Assembly (NCBI GenBank): GCA_017303895.1
Contig: JAFLBF010000009.1
Coordinates: 20,544-84,543 of the forward strand
Source of the DNA: Bacteroidota bacterium
Lineage (GTDB): Bacteria > Bacteroidota > Bacteroidia > 2-12-FULL-35-15
DNA: 64,000 bases
Reading direction: 5' to 3'
Part shown: piece by piece, positions 53,661 through 62,313 of the stretch
Position numbering within the stretch: position 1 is the stretch's first letter
Layout of the letters: each line of letters opens with the position of its first letter
The notes under the pieces: model-generated
What the model was told of the DNA's origin: nothing
What the model saw: the letters and a program-made list of their open reading frames with translations, nothing else
The model's database searches: none
Position numbers and translations under genes: made by a program

Positions 53661-54893
53661 ATGAGTAAAATTAAAGTAGCCAACCCTGTGGTTGAGTTGG
53701 ATGGCGATGAGATGACACGTATCATCTGGAAATTCATTAAAGATAAATTGATCCTTCCTTATTTGGATCTTGATATCAAATATTTTGACCTGGGTGTTGA
53801 ATACCGTGATCAAACGAACGATCAGGTTACTGTTGATGCAGCAGAAGCAATCAAAAAATACAACGTAGGTATCAAATGTGCTACTATTACTCCTGATGAA
53901 CAACGTGTAGAAGAATTCAAACTAAAACAAATGTGGAAATCACCGAATGGTACTATCCGTAACATTCTGGATGGAACTGTATTCCGTGAACCGATCGTAT
54001 GTAAAAATGTTCCTCGTTTGGTTCCAAACTGGACTGCTCCTATTTGTATCGGTCGTCATGCATTTGGTGATCAGTACCGCGCAACAGACTTCGTAACAAA
54101 AGGAAAAGGTAAATTAACTGTAACATTCACTCCGGAAGATGGTGGTGCGCCTCAATCGTTTGAAGTATTTAACTTCAAAGGAGATGGTGTTGCATTAACT
54201 ATGTACAATACGGATGAGTCGATCAAAGGATTTGCTCACTCTTGTTTCAATACTGCATTGGCTAAAAAATGGCCATTATACTTGTCAACTAAGAATACCA
54301 TTCTAAAAAAATACGATGGTCGTTTTAAAGATATCTTTGAAGAGATCTACCAAAAAGACTACAAAGCAAAATTCGATACTGCAGGAATCGTTTACGAGCA
54401 CCGTTTGATCGATGATATGGTTGCTTCTGCATTGAAATGGAATGGTAATTTTGTTTGGGCTTGTAAAAATTATGATGGTGATGTTCAATCAGACACTGTT
54501 GCACAAGGCTTTGGTTCATTAGGATTAATGACCTCGGTATTAGTTACTCCTGATGGAAAAACAATGGAAGCTGAAGCAGCACATGGTACTGTTACCCGTC
54601 ACTACCGTGACCACCAGGCAGGAAAACCAACATCTACGAATCCAATTGCCTCCATTTTTGCATGGACAAGAGGATTAGAGTTCCGTGGTAAATTGGATGG
54701 TAATCAGGAGTTGATCAATTTCTGCCAAACATTGGAGAAAGTTTGTATCGAAACTGTTGAATCAGGTAAAATGACGAAAGATCTTGCTGTTTGTATCCAT
54801 GGAAACAAAGTAAATCATGGTGAGCATTATCTTTACACAGAAGAATTCTTAACTGCTTTAGACAATAATTTAAAAGCAAAATTAGGAAAGTAA
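53661..54893 (+). CDS. icd: NADP-dependent isocitrate dehydrogenase, eukaryote-like homodimeric type
   Basis: This 410-residue TCA-cycle enzyme converts isocitrate to 2-oxoglutarate with NADP. The sequence is of the eukaryote-like subfamily: [20 protein letters not shown] (in part), [32 protein letters not shown] (in part), the metal-ligand stretch [12 protein letters not shown] and [17 protein letters not shown] near the NADP site. The length is usual. It is monocistronic, between two terminators. Confidence 0.96.
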   Translation: MSKIKVANPVVELDGDEMTRIIWKFIKDKLILPYLDLDIKYFDLGVEYRDQTNDQVTVDAAEAIKKYNVGIKCATITPDEQRVEEFKLKQMWKSPNGTIRNILDGTVFREPIVCKNVPRLVPNWTAPICIGRHAFGDQYRATDFVTKGKGKLTVTFTPEDGGAPQSFEVFNFKGDGVALTMYNTDESIKGFAHSCFNTALAKKWPLYLSTKNTILKKYDGRFKDIFEEIYQKDYKAKFDTAGIVYEHRLIDDMVASALKWNGNFVWACKNYDGDVQSDTVAQGFGSLGLMTSVLVTPDGKTMEAEAAHGTVTRHYRDHQAGKPTSTNPIASIFAWTRGLEFRGKLDGNQELINFCQTLEKVCIETVESGKMTKDLAVCIHGNKVNHGEHYLYTEEFLTALDNNLKAKLGK

Positions 54894-54911
54894 TCTTCCG
54901 GTCAATTATAC

Positions 54912-54939
54912 AAAAGGCGCAGCTAAAACTGCGCCTTTT
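54912..54939 (+). terminator. Terminator after icd
   Basis: AAAAGGCGCAG and CTGCGCCTTTT form an 11-bp GC-rich stem with a CTAAAA loop, followed by TTG. Confidence 0.92.
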
Positions 54940-54966
54940 TGCGTTTTAACAAATATCTTATATTTG
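54938..54966 (+). promoter_or_regulatory. Promoter of mscL, overlapping a terminator
   Basis: TTTG (54938-54941, end of the icd terminator T-tract) and TATATTTG (54959-54966) are separated by 17 nt. The ATG follows 33 nt later. Confidence 0.6.
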
Positions 54967-54999
54967 CAGCGCAATTAAGAACCTCAAAACAAAGAAAAC

Positions 55000-55398
55000 A
55001 TGGGATTAATGAAAGAATTTAAATCGTTTGCTATGCGTGGAAGCGTGGTTGACCTTGCTGTCGGTGTTGTTATCGGTGGCGCATTTGGTAAAATTGTATC
55101 ATCTTTAGTAGATGATATTATCACACCGGCAATCTTAACTCCTGCATTAAAAGCAGCACAATTAACAGATCTAGCACAATTAGTAATACCTGGAACAGCT
55201 ATTAAGTATGGTAATTTTCTATCACAAATCATCTCATTTATTATTGTAGCATTTGCCTTGTTCATGATCATCAAAGCGATCAATACAGCAAAAGAGAAAG
55301 CCGATGCCAAAGCTGCAGCTGAAGCACCCCCTGCTCCACCTGCCGGTCCTACACAAGAACAGCTTCTAGCAGAAATTCGTGATCTATTAAAAAAATAA
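55000..55398 (+). CDS. mscL: Large-conductance mechanosensitive channel
   Basis: This 132-residue inner-membrane protein opens under extreme osmotic down-shock. The N-terminal amphipathic segment (MKEFKSFAMRGSVVDLAVGV) and the first membrane helix (VGVVIGGAFGKIVSSLV), the second helix (ISFIIVAFALFMIIKAI), and a charged C-terminal helix after a Pro/Ala-rich linker (EAPPAPPAGPTQEQ) match the family. The length is typical. It precedes the DUF3078 gene by 43 bp. Confidence 0.96.
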   Translation: MGLMKEFKSFAMRGSVVDLAVGVVIGGAFGKIVSSLVDDIITPAILTPALKAAQLTDLAQLVIPGTAIKYGNFLSQIISFIIVAFALFMIIKAINTAKEKADAKAAAEAPPAPPAGPTQEQLLAEIRDLLKK

Positions 55399-55410
55399 TT
55401 TCTTAAAAAA

Positions 55411-55428
55411 TGGTGAACTTGTTCACCA
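55411..55428. promoter_or_regulatory. Inverted repeat between mscL and the DUF3078 gene
   Basis: TGGTGAAC and GTTCACCA flank a TT, giving a short palindrome with no T-tract. It could be an operator or a weak hairpin. No second copy was noticed. Confidence 0.3.
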
Positions 55429-55441
55429 AACATTATACATT

Positions 55442-56407
55442 ATGAAAAAAGCAATTTTGATTGCCATAGTAATTCTATGCGCAAACAGCATAAGTGCACA
55501 AACAAAAGATACTTCCTATTGGAAATTAGGAGGTATTACATCTCTTAACTTTACTCAATCCAGCTTTACAAATTGGGCAGCGGGTGGAGAAAATGCGATC
55601 TCTGCTTCGGCATTCACCAGTTTATTTGGCAATTACAAAAAAGGCAACTGGACCTGGGACAACAATCTCGATCTTGCCTATGGTATGCTTAAATCCGGTG
55701 ATCAAAAATTCAGAAAAAATGAGGATAAGATCGACCTTACTTCTAAATTAGGTCGCTATGCCTTTTTAAACCATTGGTATTATACCGCCATGATCAATTT
55801 TAAAAGTCAGTTTGATGATGGTTATAACTTACCGGACGACTCGACAGTGATCTCCCATTTTCTTGCTCCGGGTTATGTGTTGGGTTCTATTGGTATGGAC
55901 TACAAATCAACGGATAACAGCTTGAATATATACATTTCACCAGTTACCTCAAGAACCACCATTGTAAATAATCAAGGATTAGCTGATGCTGGAGCCTATG
56001 GTGTTCAACCAGCAAGGTACGATTCAGTAAATGGTGCATATGGGATAGTGGAATACGGAGACAAGATCCGAGCTGAATTCGGGGGATACATGAAATTAAC
56101 CTTCAAGAAAGAAGTTTTCAAAAATGTAACCTATGCCACAAAACTTGAGCTTTTCAGCAACTATATGGATCGTCCACAAAACATTGACGTGAATTGGGAG
56201 AATATTTTATCTATGAAAGTCAATAAGTTCCTTTCTGCAAGTATTACAACAAATATGATCTATGACCATGATATTCCTGTACCGGTTAAACGTACAGAAA
56301 ATGGGGTTACTGTAAATGGAACCGGACCGAGATTACAATTCAAACAGGTACTTGCCATAGGACTTTCTTACAAGTTTGGAAACAAGAATGCGAATGCTTC
56401 TAAATAA
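55442..56407 (+). CDS. DUF3078 outer-membrane-type protein
   Basis: This 321-residue protein has a signal peptide (ending ANSISAQ) and the DUF3078 hallmark start YWKLGGITSLNFTQSSFTNW (in part), with WAAGGENAISAS following. The rest is amphipathic beta strands (LDLAYGMLKSGDQKF, RYAFLNHWYYTAMINFKSQF in part, FLAPGYVLGSIGMDY), as expected for an outer-membrane barrel. The family is restricted mainly to Bacteroidota and has no firm function. A strong terminator follows. Confidence 0.9.
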   Translation: MKKAILIAIVILCANSISAQTKDTSYWKLGGITSLNFTQSSFTNWAAGGENAISASAFTSLFGNYKKGNWTWDNNLDLAYGMLKSGDQKFRKNEDKIDLTSKLGRYAFLNHWYYTAMINFKSQFDDGYNLPDDSTVISHFLAPGYVLGSIGMDYKSTDNSLNIYISPVTSRTTIVNNQGLADAGAYGVQPARYDSVNGAYGIVEYGDKIRAEFGGYMKLTFKKEVFKNVTYATKLELFSNYMDRPQNIDVNWENILSMKVNKFLSASITTNMIYDHDIPVPVKRTENGVTVNGTGPRLQFKQVLAIGLSYKFGNKNANASK

Positions 56408-56425
56408 AACTAAAAGTTTATTAAC

Positions 56426-56460
56426 AAAAAAGCCTTGAGAAAATAGCTCAAGGCTTTTTT
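56426..56460 (+). terminator. Terminator after the DUF3078 gene
   Basis: AAAAAAGCCTTGAG and CTCAAGGCTTTTTT form a 14-bp stem with a 7-nt loop and a T-tract. Confidence 0.93.
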
Positions 56461-56487
56461 GTTTGCCTGAATATGGTCTTATATTTG
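56458..56487 (+). promoter_or_regulatory. Promoter overlapping the preceding terminator
   Basis: TTTG (56458-56461) and TATATTTG (56480-56487) are separated by 18 nt. The -33 element is within the terminator T-tract, and the -7 box ends 4 nt before the ATG at 56492. Confidence 0.6.
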
Positions 56488-56491
56488 TCTA

Positions 56492-56905
56492 ATGATTTAT
56501 ATGATAAAGCGAATAGTATGTATCTTATTTTTTATGCTCCCGATCTGTATTTCTGCTCAGGAAACAACTAAGCATGGAACGATCAAAGTAGAGAAAAAGG
56601 GAAACATCAAAGCTGTTGTGTTCGACAATGTTAATCTTAGACTTGTAGCTATTGACACCTATGGCAACATGAATGATACTGCTGTAATTGCATTCAGAAT
56701 AAAAACCACTGTGAAAGGACTTGCATATGATGAACCAACAGAAGGTGCTTCTCTTTCAAAAGAAATGAAATATCACTTAAGTCGAATTGACGAAGCTACA
56801 ATGCTTTATTTCTCAGAAATAAAAGTAAAAGACAAATACGGGAATCTGATCAACTGGCCCGATTTTAAAAGCAAAATAGGTCATTCCTATGAAAAAGAAG
56901 AATAA
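56492..56905 (+). CDS. Small secreted protein next to the MBOAT genes
   Basis: This 137-residue protein has a signal peptide (MIKRIVCILFFMLPICISAQ). The next ATG, at 56501, gives the more typical signal sequence and may be the real start, since the promoter puts the transcript start at or just after 56492. The mature chain is beta-rich (VFDNVNLRLVAIDTYGN, AVIAFRIKTTVKGL) and ends in a charged tail. I recognise no family. It is 19 bp upstream of an MBOAT acyltransferase gene and may be part of that operon. Confidence 0.65.
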   Translation: MIYMIKRIVCILFFMLPICISAQETTKHGTIKVEKKGNIKAVVFDNVNLRLVAIDTYGNMNDTAVIAFRIKTTVKGLAYDEPTEGASLSKEMKYHLSRIDEATMLYFSEIKVKDKYGNLINWPDFKSKIGHSYEKEE

Positions 56906-56924
56906 TTTTAATATTTAACAATCA

Positions 56925-58364
56925 ATGTTATTCAATTCACTTAGCTTTTTAATTTTCCTTCCCATTGTCTTCATCCTTTATTGGTTTGTTGTAAACAAAA
57001 ACCTAAAACAACAAAACTTATTGATACTTATTGCCAGTTATTATTTTTATTCCAGCTGGGATACTCGTTTTCTGTTTTTATTGATATTCTCTACCCTTCT
57101 CGACTTTTTCACCGGAATTAAAATGAAGGAGGCATCCTCCATTAAAAATAAAAAATTTTGGTTTTGGCTAAGTATCGGGATCAACCTAGGTTTTTTAGGG
57201 ACATTCAAATATTTCAATTTTTTTGCCAGTTCATTTGCAGAAGCACTCAACAAACTAGGTCTACACGTTGATCCTGTAACACTTAACATCATATTACCTG
57301 TAGGAATATCATTCTATACCTTTCACGGTTTATCGTATGTGATCGATATTTACAAAGACAAAATACAACCCGAACGAAATTTTGTGGATTATGCCGTATT
57401 TGTAAGCTTCTTTCCGCTGCTTGTTGCCGGCCCTATTGAAAGAGCCACTCACTTATTACCTCAAATAAAAAAAGAAAGGATCTTCAAATACGATAAAGCG
57501 GTAGATGGAATGCGACAGATCCTGTGGGGCTTTTTTAAAAAAGTGGTCATTGCCGACAATTGTGCAGAATATGCAAATGAGATCTTTAATAACTATACAG
57601 AACATAACTCCTCGACCCTTGTTATAGGGGCTTTCTTTTTCACAATACAGATCTACTGTGACTTTTCAGGATATTCAGATATTGCTTTAGGGACAGCACG
57701 TTTATTCGGCATTGAACTCTTACGAAATTTTGCTTACCCTTACTTCTCCAGAGACATTGCTGAATTTTGGAGAAGATGGCATATCTCCCTTTCATCATGG
57801 TTCAGAGACTATATTTATATACCATTAGGTGGCAGTAAAGTAAGCGTACAAAAAAAGATCCGCAATACCTTTATCATATTTCTAATAAGTGGATTCTGGC
57901 ATGGAGCTAACTGGACATTTATTATTTGGGGAGCTTTGAATGCATTTTATTTCCTGCCACTACTTTTATCCGATAAAAACAGAACAAACATTGAAACAGT
58001 TGCACAAGGAAAGTTATTCCCTTCTTTAAAAGAATTGTTAGGAATGTTCTTTACATTTTCTTTGACCATTTTTGCTTGGATCTTTTTCCGGGCTCAATCA
58101 GTGAGTGATGCTTTTCATTATATCAGCTTAATATTTACGAAACAAGTATTTTCGGCTCCAACAATCATTGGAACAACATTATTAATATTAATTTCCATAT
58201 TTTTTATTATGGAATGGTTGGGACGCGAAAGACAACATCCATTAGCATTGGCTGACAAAGTACCCAATAAGATTTTAAGATGGGGAACCTATTTTACGAT
58301 CCTGATGATGATCATTATATTTGGATCATTCAATAATACTGAATTTATCTATTTTGCATTTTAA
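56925..58364 (+). CDS. MBOAT family O-acyltransferase (AlgI-like)
   Basis: This 479-residue polytopic membrane protein transfers acyl groups, usually acetyl, to exported polysaccharide. It matches the AlgI-like group: VLPVG-type turn LPVGISFYTFHGLSYVIDIY (in part), SFFPLLVAGPIERA, FWRRWHISLSSWFRDYIYIPLGGS (in part), and FLISGFWHGANWTFIIWG with the conserved catalytic His. About ten membrane segments are visible. It is overlapped by one base with an SGNH-like gene, and together they form the expected O-acetylation pair. Confidence 0.95.
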   Translation: MLFNSLSFLIFLPIVFILYWFVVNKNLKQQNLLILIASYYFYSSWDTRFLFLLIFSTLLDFFTGIKMKEASSIKNKKFWFWLSIGINLGFLGTFKYFNFFASSFAEALNKLGLHVDPVTLNIILPVGISFYTFHGLSYVIDIYKDKIQPERNFVDYAVFVSFFPLLVAGPIERATHLLPQIKKERIFKYDKAVDGMRQILWGFFKKVVIADNCAEYANEIFNNYTEHNSSTLVIGAFFFTIQIYCDFSGYSDIALGTARLFGIELLRNFAYPYFSRDIAEFWRRWHISLSSWFRDYIYIPLGGSKVSVQKKIRNTFIIFLISGFWHGANWTFIIWGALNAFYFLPLLLSDKNRTNIETVAQGKLFPSLKELLGMFFTFSLTIFAWIFFRAQSVSDAFHYISLIFTKQVFSAPTIIGTTLLILISIFFIMEWLGRERQHPLALADKVPNKILRWGTYFTILMMIIIFGSFNNTEFIYFAF

Positions 58365-59278
58365 TGAAGAAATTTCTTTTACAAATATTAATTTTCAGCA
58401 TACTGGCATTAACAATAGTAGTTATTTCGTTAGAAATATCGTCATACATTGTAGAATCCCGAGACTTTAAAAACAGTGAAACAGAAAGCAATACATTGAT
58501 CATTAAAGACAATGAACAATACGATATTTTATTTTTAGGAATATCGCATGCACGCAATTTTTCTAGACATAGAAATCATGAAATGATAGAGTATATTACT
58601 GGCAACAAGATCATTAATATCGGTCAAGGTGGTGGAGCATGCGGACTTAATGAACAAAAGTTCTATCTGAATTATTTTTATTCTAAAGGAAATAAAACCG
58701 GGAAAATAATATTTGTACTATCACCACCACTATTTTATTCGGAAACGCTTCCCGTGGCATCGAATACATTTTCAGAAGAATGCTTTAGCTTTGATTTCCT
58801 TTTTAGCTATTTCAATGCAGAAAGTGAAAACAAGAAAGAACGAATTGTCGAATATCTTCGTAGCAAGTTTAGTAAAAAATGGATCAATAAAAAGCCTTTT
58901 TCCAAATCATCAGAAACGAAAGCACTAAAATCACTCGATCAAAAAACAGTCAAAGAAGGATTTACAGCTGCTTCTGGCGACACATTATCAGTTACGCGAT
59001 TTGAGAAATCATGCATAACAGCCGAAGAGATCATTCAACTTGCTAATAATCATAACTCTAAAGTAATATTCCTTGTACCTCCGGCATTGTTCGGCAAATG
59101 GCCTGGACATGATTCTTGCATTGAATTTGCAAAAAGAATGGAAGTAAAATATGGATGTAAGTATTATGATTTTTCAGAAGCAATAACAACACCTTCTTAT
59201 TACTACGACCATCATCATCTTAATTCAAAAGGTGTTGAGTATTTTGCAAGAACATTTTTAAATCCAATCATAAATTAG
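58364..59278 (+). CDS. Membrane-anchored SGNH-hydrolase-like partner of the MBOAT protein
   Basis: This 304-residue protein has one N-terminal anchor (FLLQILIFSILALTIVVISLE in part) and a periplasmic SGNH-like domain. The Ser of block I lies in ILFLGISHARNF, GQGGGACG resembles the Gly block, and DHHHLNSKGVEYFA carries the Asp-x-x-His dyad. Such proteins receive or hydrolyse the acyl group after the MBOAT step, as DltD or AlgX-like partners do. It begins at the last base of the MBOAT gene, so co-translation is likely. Its 3' end overlaps the convergent helicase gene by 11 bp. Confidence 0.82.
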   Translation: MKKFLLQILIFSILALTIVVISLEISSYIVESRDFKNSETESNTLIIKDNEQYDILFLGISHARNFSRHRNHEMIEYITGNKIINIGQGGGACGLNEQKFYLNYFYSKGNKTGKIIFVLSPPLFYSETLPVASNTFSEECFSFDFLFSYFNAESENKKERIVEYLRSKFSKKWINKKPFSKSSETKALKSLDQKTVKEGFTAASGDTLSVTRFEKSCITAEEIIQLANNHNSKVIFLVPPALFGKWPGHDSCIEFAKRMEVKYGCKYYDFSEAITTPSYYYDHHHLNSKGVEYFARTFLNPIIN

Positions 59279-60704
59279 ACGAAAAAAATTCTTTATTAAA
59301 ATTTACCAAATACAGCTTTTTCTTTGCTCTAGTTAAGGCAGTATACAGCCATCGCAAGTATTCTATATTCAGCATTTCATCCGTTAAATAACCTTGCTCT
59401 ACAAAAACACAATCCCATTGCCCGCCCTGCGCTTTGTGACAAGTAACTGCATAAGCAAATTTTACTTGAAGTGCATTAAAAAAAGGATCCTCTTTTACCT
59501 TTTTCAAACGCATTCTACGGTCAGCAATATCATTGTAGTCTAATAATACGGAATCAAACAATTTTTTATTCTCTGCCTGAGATAAGGCAGGAGCCTCCGT
59601 CATTATTGTATCTAACAATAAACGCACATCAATTTCCTGCTCATCCGGGTAGTCGATCAATTTTATTCGCACATCGGCAAAACGAAAACCGTACATTTCT
59701 TGAATTTTTCCGACTCTGCTTATTTGAATGATATCACCATTGGCTATAAAACCTGCTTTTGATTCCTCAGGAAGCCAGAAATAATTATTCTTCACAACCA
59801 TCATGTAATCACCCGATGACAACTCATTTTCCTGCCAACGAATTCTCGCTCTGATCTGTTGATTAAAAATATTTGCTCGTTTATTTGAACGGGTTATGAC
59901 CATTGTTTCTTCAGCATCAAACTTATCATATGCTTCGTTCAAAGCATCTTCTAATTCCGATCCATCAATTCTTTGCACATCCGAAAAACCGGCAAGATCG
60001 AACTGAGGTTGGTATTCATTCTGCAATTTGATCTGTTCCCGGATGGCAGTGGCATTTGATAAAATGCCGGAATCATTCGATTGCCTCACAACATCCGTCA
60101 ACTCAAACCAATCTACTTGAAAATAATATGAAGCTTTTAAATACTCTATATCCAAGGCAGGACTCACGTCCATTCCTACAGGAGGTAACTGAGCTGTATC
60201 TCCTATAAATATTAATTTACAATTCGTTCCGCTAAACACATACTCGATCAGATCATCCAGCAAACTACCGGCACCAAACAAACCTCCTTGAGAAAGACCA
60301 CCGGTATTAGAGATCATGGAGGCTTCATCCACAATAAATACCGTATTTACATGCAAATTTTGCTGCAATTGAAATGCGAAGCCTCCTTCCGCTGTTGGTC
60401 TTCGAAAATAAATTTTTTTATGAATGGTGTATGCCTGTTTTTTTGTATATCCGGCTAAAACTTTTGCTGCACGACCAGTTGGAGCAAGTAAAACAGATTT
60501 TGCATGAATAGCAGGCAATGCTTCCACCAAGGAACGGACTACGGTTGTTTTACCGGTACCTGCATATCCTTTTATAACAAAAATATGATCTGCATGCGCT
60601 CCAAGAATGAACTCCGACAATTTAGTCAAGAGACTTCTTTGTCCACTTGTAGTTTCAAAAGGGAAAAATTTCTGTAAAAGAATATTGAATTCTTGTGCGT
60701 TCAT
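59268..60704 (-). CDS. RecD-like superfamily 1 DNA helicase
   Basis: This 478-residue AAA helicase has Walker A GYAGTGKTTVVRSL (about 44-57), the DEA box VDEASMIS, LIFIGDTAQLPPVG, and a C-terminal UvrD/RecD domain with TCHKAQGGQWDCVFVEQG (in part) and YTALTRAKKKLYLV. It is the short RecD2-type form without long N-terminal domains, frequent in Bacteroidota. It probably acts in DNA repair or recombination. It diverges from the DUF3822 and rsmD genes. Confidence 0.9.
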   Translation of the reverse strand: MNAQEFNILLQKFFPFETTSGQRSLLTKLSEFILGAHADHIFVIKGYAGTGKTTVVRSLVEALPAIHAKSVLLAPTGRAAKVLAGYTKKQAYTIHKKIYFRRPTAEGGFAFQLQQNLHVNTVFIVDEASMISNTGGLSQGGLFGAGSLLDDLIEYVFSGTNCKLIFIGDTAQLPPVGMDVSPALDIEYLKASYYFQVDWFELTDVVRQSNDSGILSNATAIREQIKLQNEYQPQFDLAGFSDVQRIDGSELEDALNEAYDKFDAEETMVITRSNKRANIFNQQIRARIRWQENELSSGDYMMVVKNNYFWLPEESKAGFIANGDIIQISRVGKIQEMYGFRFADVRIKLIDYPDEQEIDVRLLLDTIMTEAPALSQAENKKLFDSVLLDYNDIADRRMRLKKVKEDPFFNALQVKFAYAVTCHKAQGGQWDCVFVEQGYLTDEMLNIEYLRWLYTALTRAKKKLYLVNFNKEFFSSNL

Positions 60705-60764
60705 TCGTATCGATCACTAAATTACAAATAGAAAAGAGAATCGAATAAGAAACCTAGTAGAAGT

Positions 60765-60795
60765 ATTGAACAATTCGCAAGAAACCTTATATTTG
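60765..60795 (+). promoter_or_regulatory. Promoter of the DUF3822/rsmD pair
   Basis: TTG (60765-60767) and TATATTTG (60788-60795) are separated by 20 nt. The -7 box ends 9 nt before the ATG at 60805. Confidence 0.55.
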
Positions 60796-60804
60796 TGAAG
60801 CTTT

Positions 60805-61671
60805 ATGGTAACTGAACTAAAGAATAAAATATCATTAACTAAAACGATCATTGATGAGTCGTACGATCCTTTGCAATGCAAAGAATACAGCATGAATATT
60901 CAGATCGGGAAAGATGATATTATTGTTGCAGTTAAGGAAATAGCAAAGAATAAATTCATTGCTATGGAACAGTTTCAGTTTGTTCATAATTTCAATTTTG
61001 CTCTTATCAACAGTCTTTTGGAGGAGGTTATAGGAATGAGTAAATTGATCCCGCACAAATACAGATCAGTCAATTGTCTTATCGTTAGTCATCTGTCAAC
61101 AATAGTTCCTAATTCGCTATTCGATGAAGACAGAAAAAAAGCGTTTCTAAAGTTCAATACCGACCTACAAGGAGACGAGCTAGTGGTAGTGAATGACATT
61201 AAAAATTTAAATGCCAAAAATATTTTTGCTTTGCCTTTTTCAGTAAAATCAAAAGTGGATTTTTTGTTTAACAACGTGAACTACATCCACTTTTCTACTG
61301 TTTTGATTGAAAATCTTTTATTGAACAACAAGAATCAAAATACAAAAATGGTGTTTATCCATGTTCAAAACTCTCATTTTGAACTGATCGTGATCGAGTC
61401 AAATAATCTTTTATTTTACAATAGTTTCAACTATCAATCATCGGAAGATTTAATTTATTATTTGTTATTTGCTTTTGAGCAATTAAAATTAAACCCGGAA
61501 AAAAACGAATTACACCTACTTGGTGAGATAGAAAAGAATGATCCTATCTATTCACTAATAAATAAATACGTTCGCACAATTAAGTTTTCGGAACGAAATG
61601 ACGGATCGGATTACTCCTATCAGCTACAAAATCTCTCTAAACATATTCATTTCACACTGCTGAATGCCTAA
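60805..61671 (+). CDS. DUF3822 family protein
   Basis: This 288-residue cytoplasmic protein has an alternating strand-helix pattern (IGKDDIIVAVKEI, MVFIHVQNSHFELIVIESNNLLFYNSF in part, LHLLGEIEKNDPIYSLI) in keeping with the ASKHA-like fold predicted for DUF3822. It lies 3 bp upstream of rsmD, the position I recall for the family across Bacteroidota, but its function is unknown. Confidence 0.9.
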   Translation: MVTELKNKISLTKTIIDESYDPLQCKEYSMNIQIGKDDIIVAVKEIAKNKFIAMEQFQFVHNFNFALINSLLEEVIGMSKLIPHKYRSVNCLIVSHLSTIVPNSLFDEDRKKAFLKFNTDLQGDELVVVNDIKNLNAKNIFALPFSVKSKVDFLFNNVNYIHFSTVLIENLLLNNKNQNTKMVFIHVQNSHFELIVIESNNLLFYNSFNYQSSEDLIYYLLFAFEQLKLNPEKNELHLLGEIEKNDPIYSLINKYVRTIKFSERNDGSDYSYQLQNLSKHIHFTLLNA

Positions 61672-61674
61672 GCC

Positions 61675-62232
61675 ATGAGGATCATAAGTGGCATACATAA
61701 AGGCAGAAGCATTCATGCACCTAAAAACTTACCGGTCCGGCCTACGACTGATTTTGCTAAAGAAGCCTTGTTTAATATCCTTAGTAATCATTTTGATCTG
61801 GAGGAATGCTCTGTTTTAGACCTTTTCTGTGGAAGTGGCAATATTACTTACGAATTTGCATCCAGAGAATCGAAAGAGATCACAAGTGTTGACATCAATT
61901 TTCATTGCTCCTCCTTTGTAAAAAAAACGTGTTCTGATTTCAAAATGGATCAGGTTAAAGTGATCAAGAGTGATGTTTTCAGCTTTTTAAAAAATGCTTT
62001 TGGCAAGTATGATATCGTTTTTGCCGATCCTCCTTATGACCTTGAAAAAATAGAGCTGATACCAGACCTTGTGTTCGAAAAAAATATTCTGAAAGAAAAT
62101 GGAATGCTTATCCTTGAGCATGGACCTAAAACAAGTTTTTTACAACACCCGTATTTCAAGGAGCATAGAAAATATGGAAATGTAAATTTCTCTTTGTTTT
62201 ACAAAACAAGCGACTCATTATCAGATACTTAA
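61675..62232 (+). CDS. rsmD: 16S rRNA (guanine966-N2)-methyltransferase
   Basis: This 185-residue SAM-dependent enzyme methylates G966 in helix 31 of 16S rRNA. It has the start MRIISGIHKGRSIHAPKN, RPTTDFAKEALFNIL, motif I VLDLFCGSGNITYEFASRE (in part) and the catalytic NPPY-type VFADPPYDLEKI. Its length and order match the family. It follows DUF3822 by 3 bp and belongs to the same transcript. Confidence 0.96.
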   Translation: MRIISGIHKGRSIHAPKNLPVRPTTDFAKEALFNILSNHFDLEECSVLDLFCGSGNITYEFASRESKEITSVDINFHCSSFVKKTCSDFKMDQVKVIKSDVFSFLKNAFGKYDIVFADPPYDLEKIELIPDLVFEKNILKENGMLILEHGPKTSFLQHPYFKEHRKYGNVNFSLFYKTSDSLSDT

Positions 62233-62313
62233 TTACATAAACAAGTTTTTAACAACCCTCTGTTTATTTCTTCTTTTTTAGTATTATTGTCCCTGAAACT
62301 AAACAACTATTCC

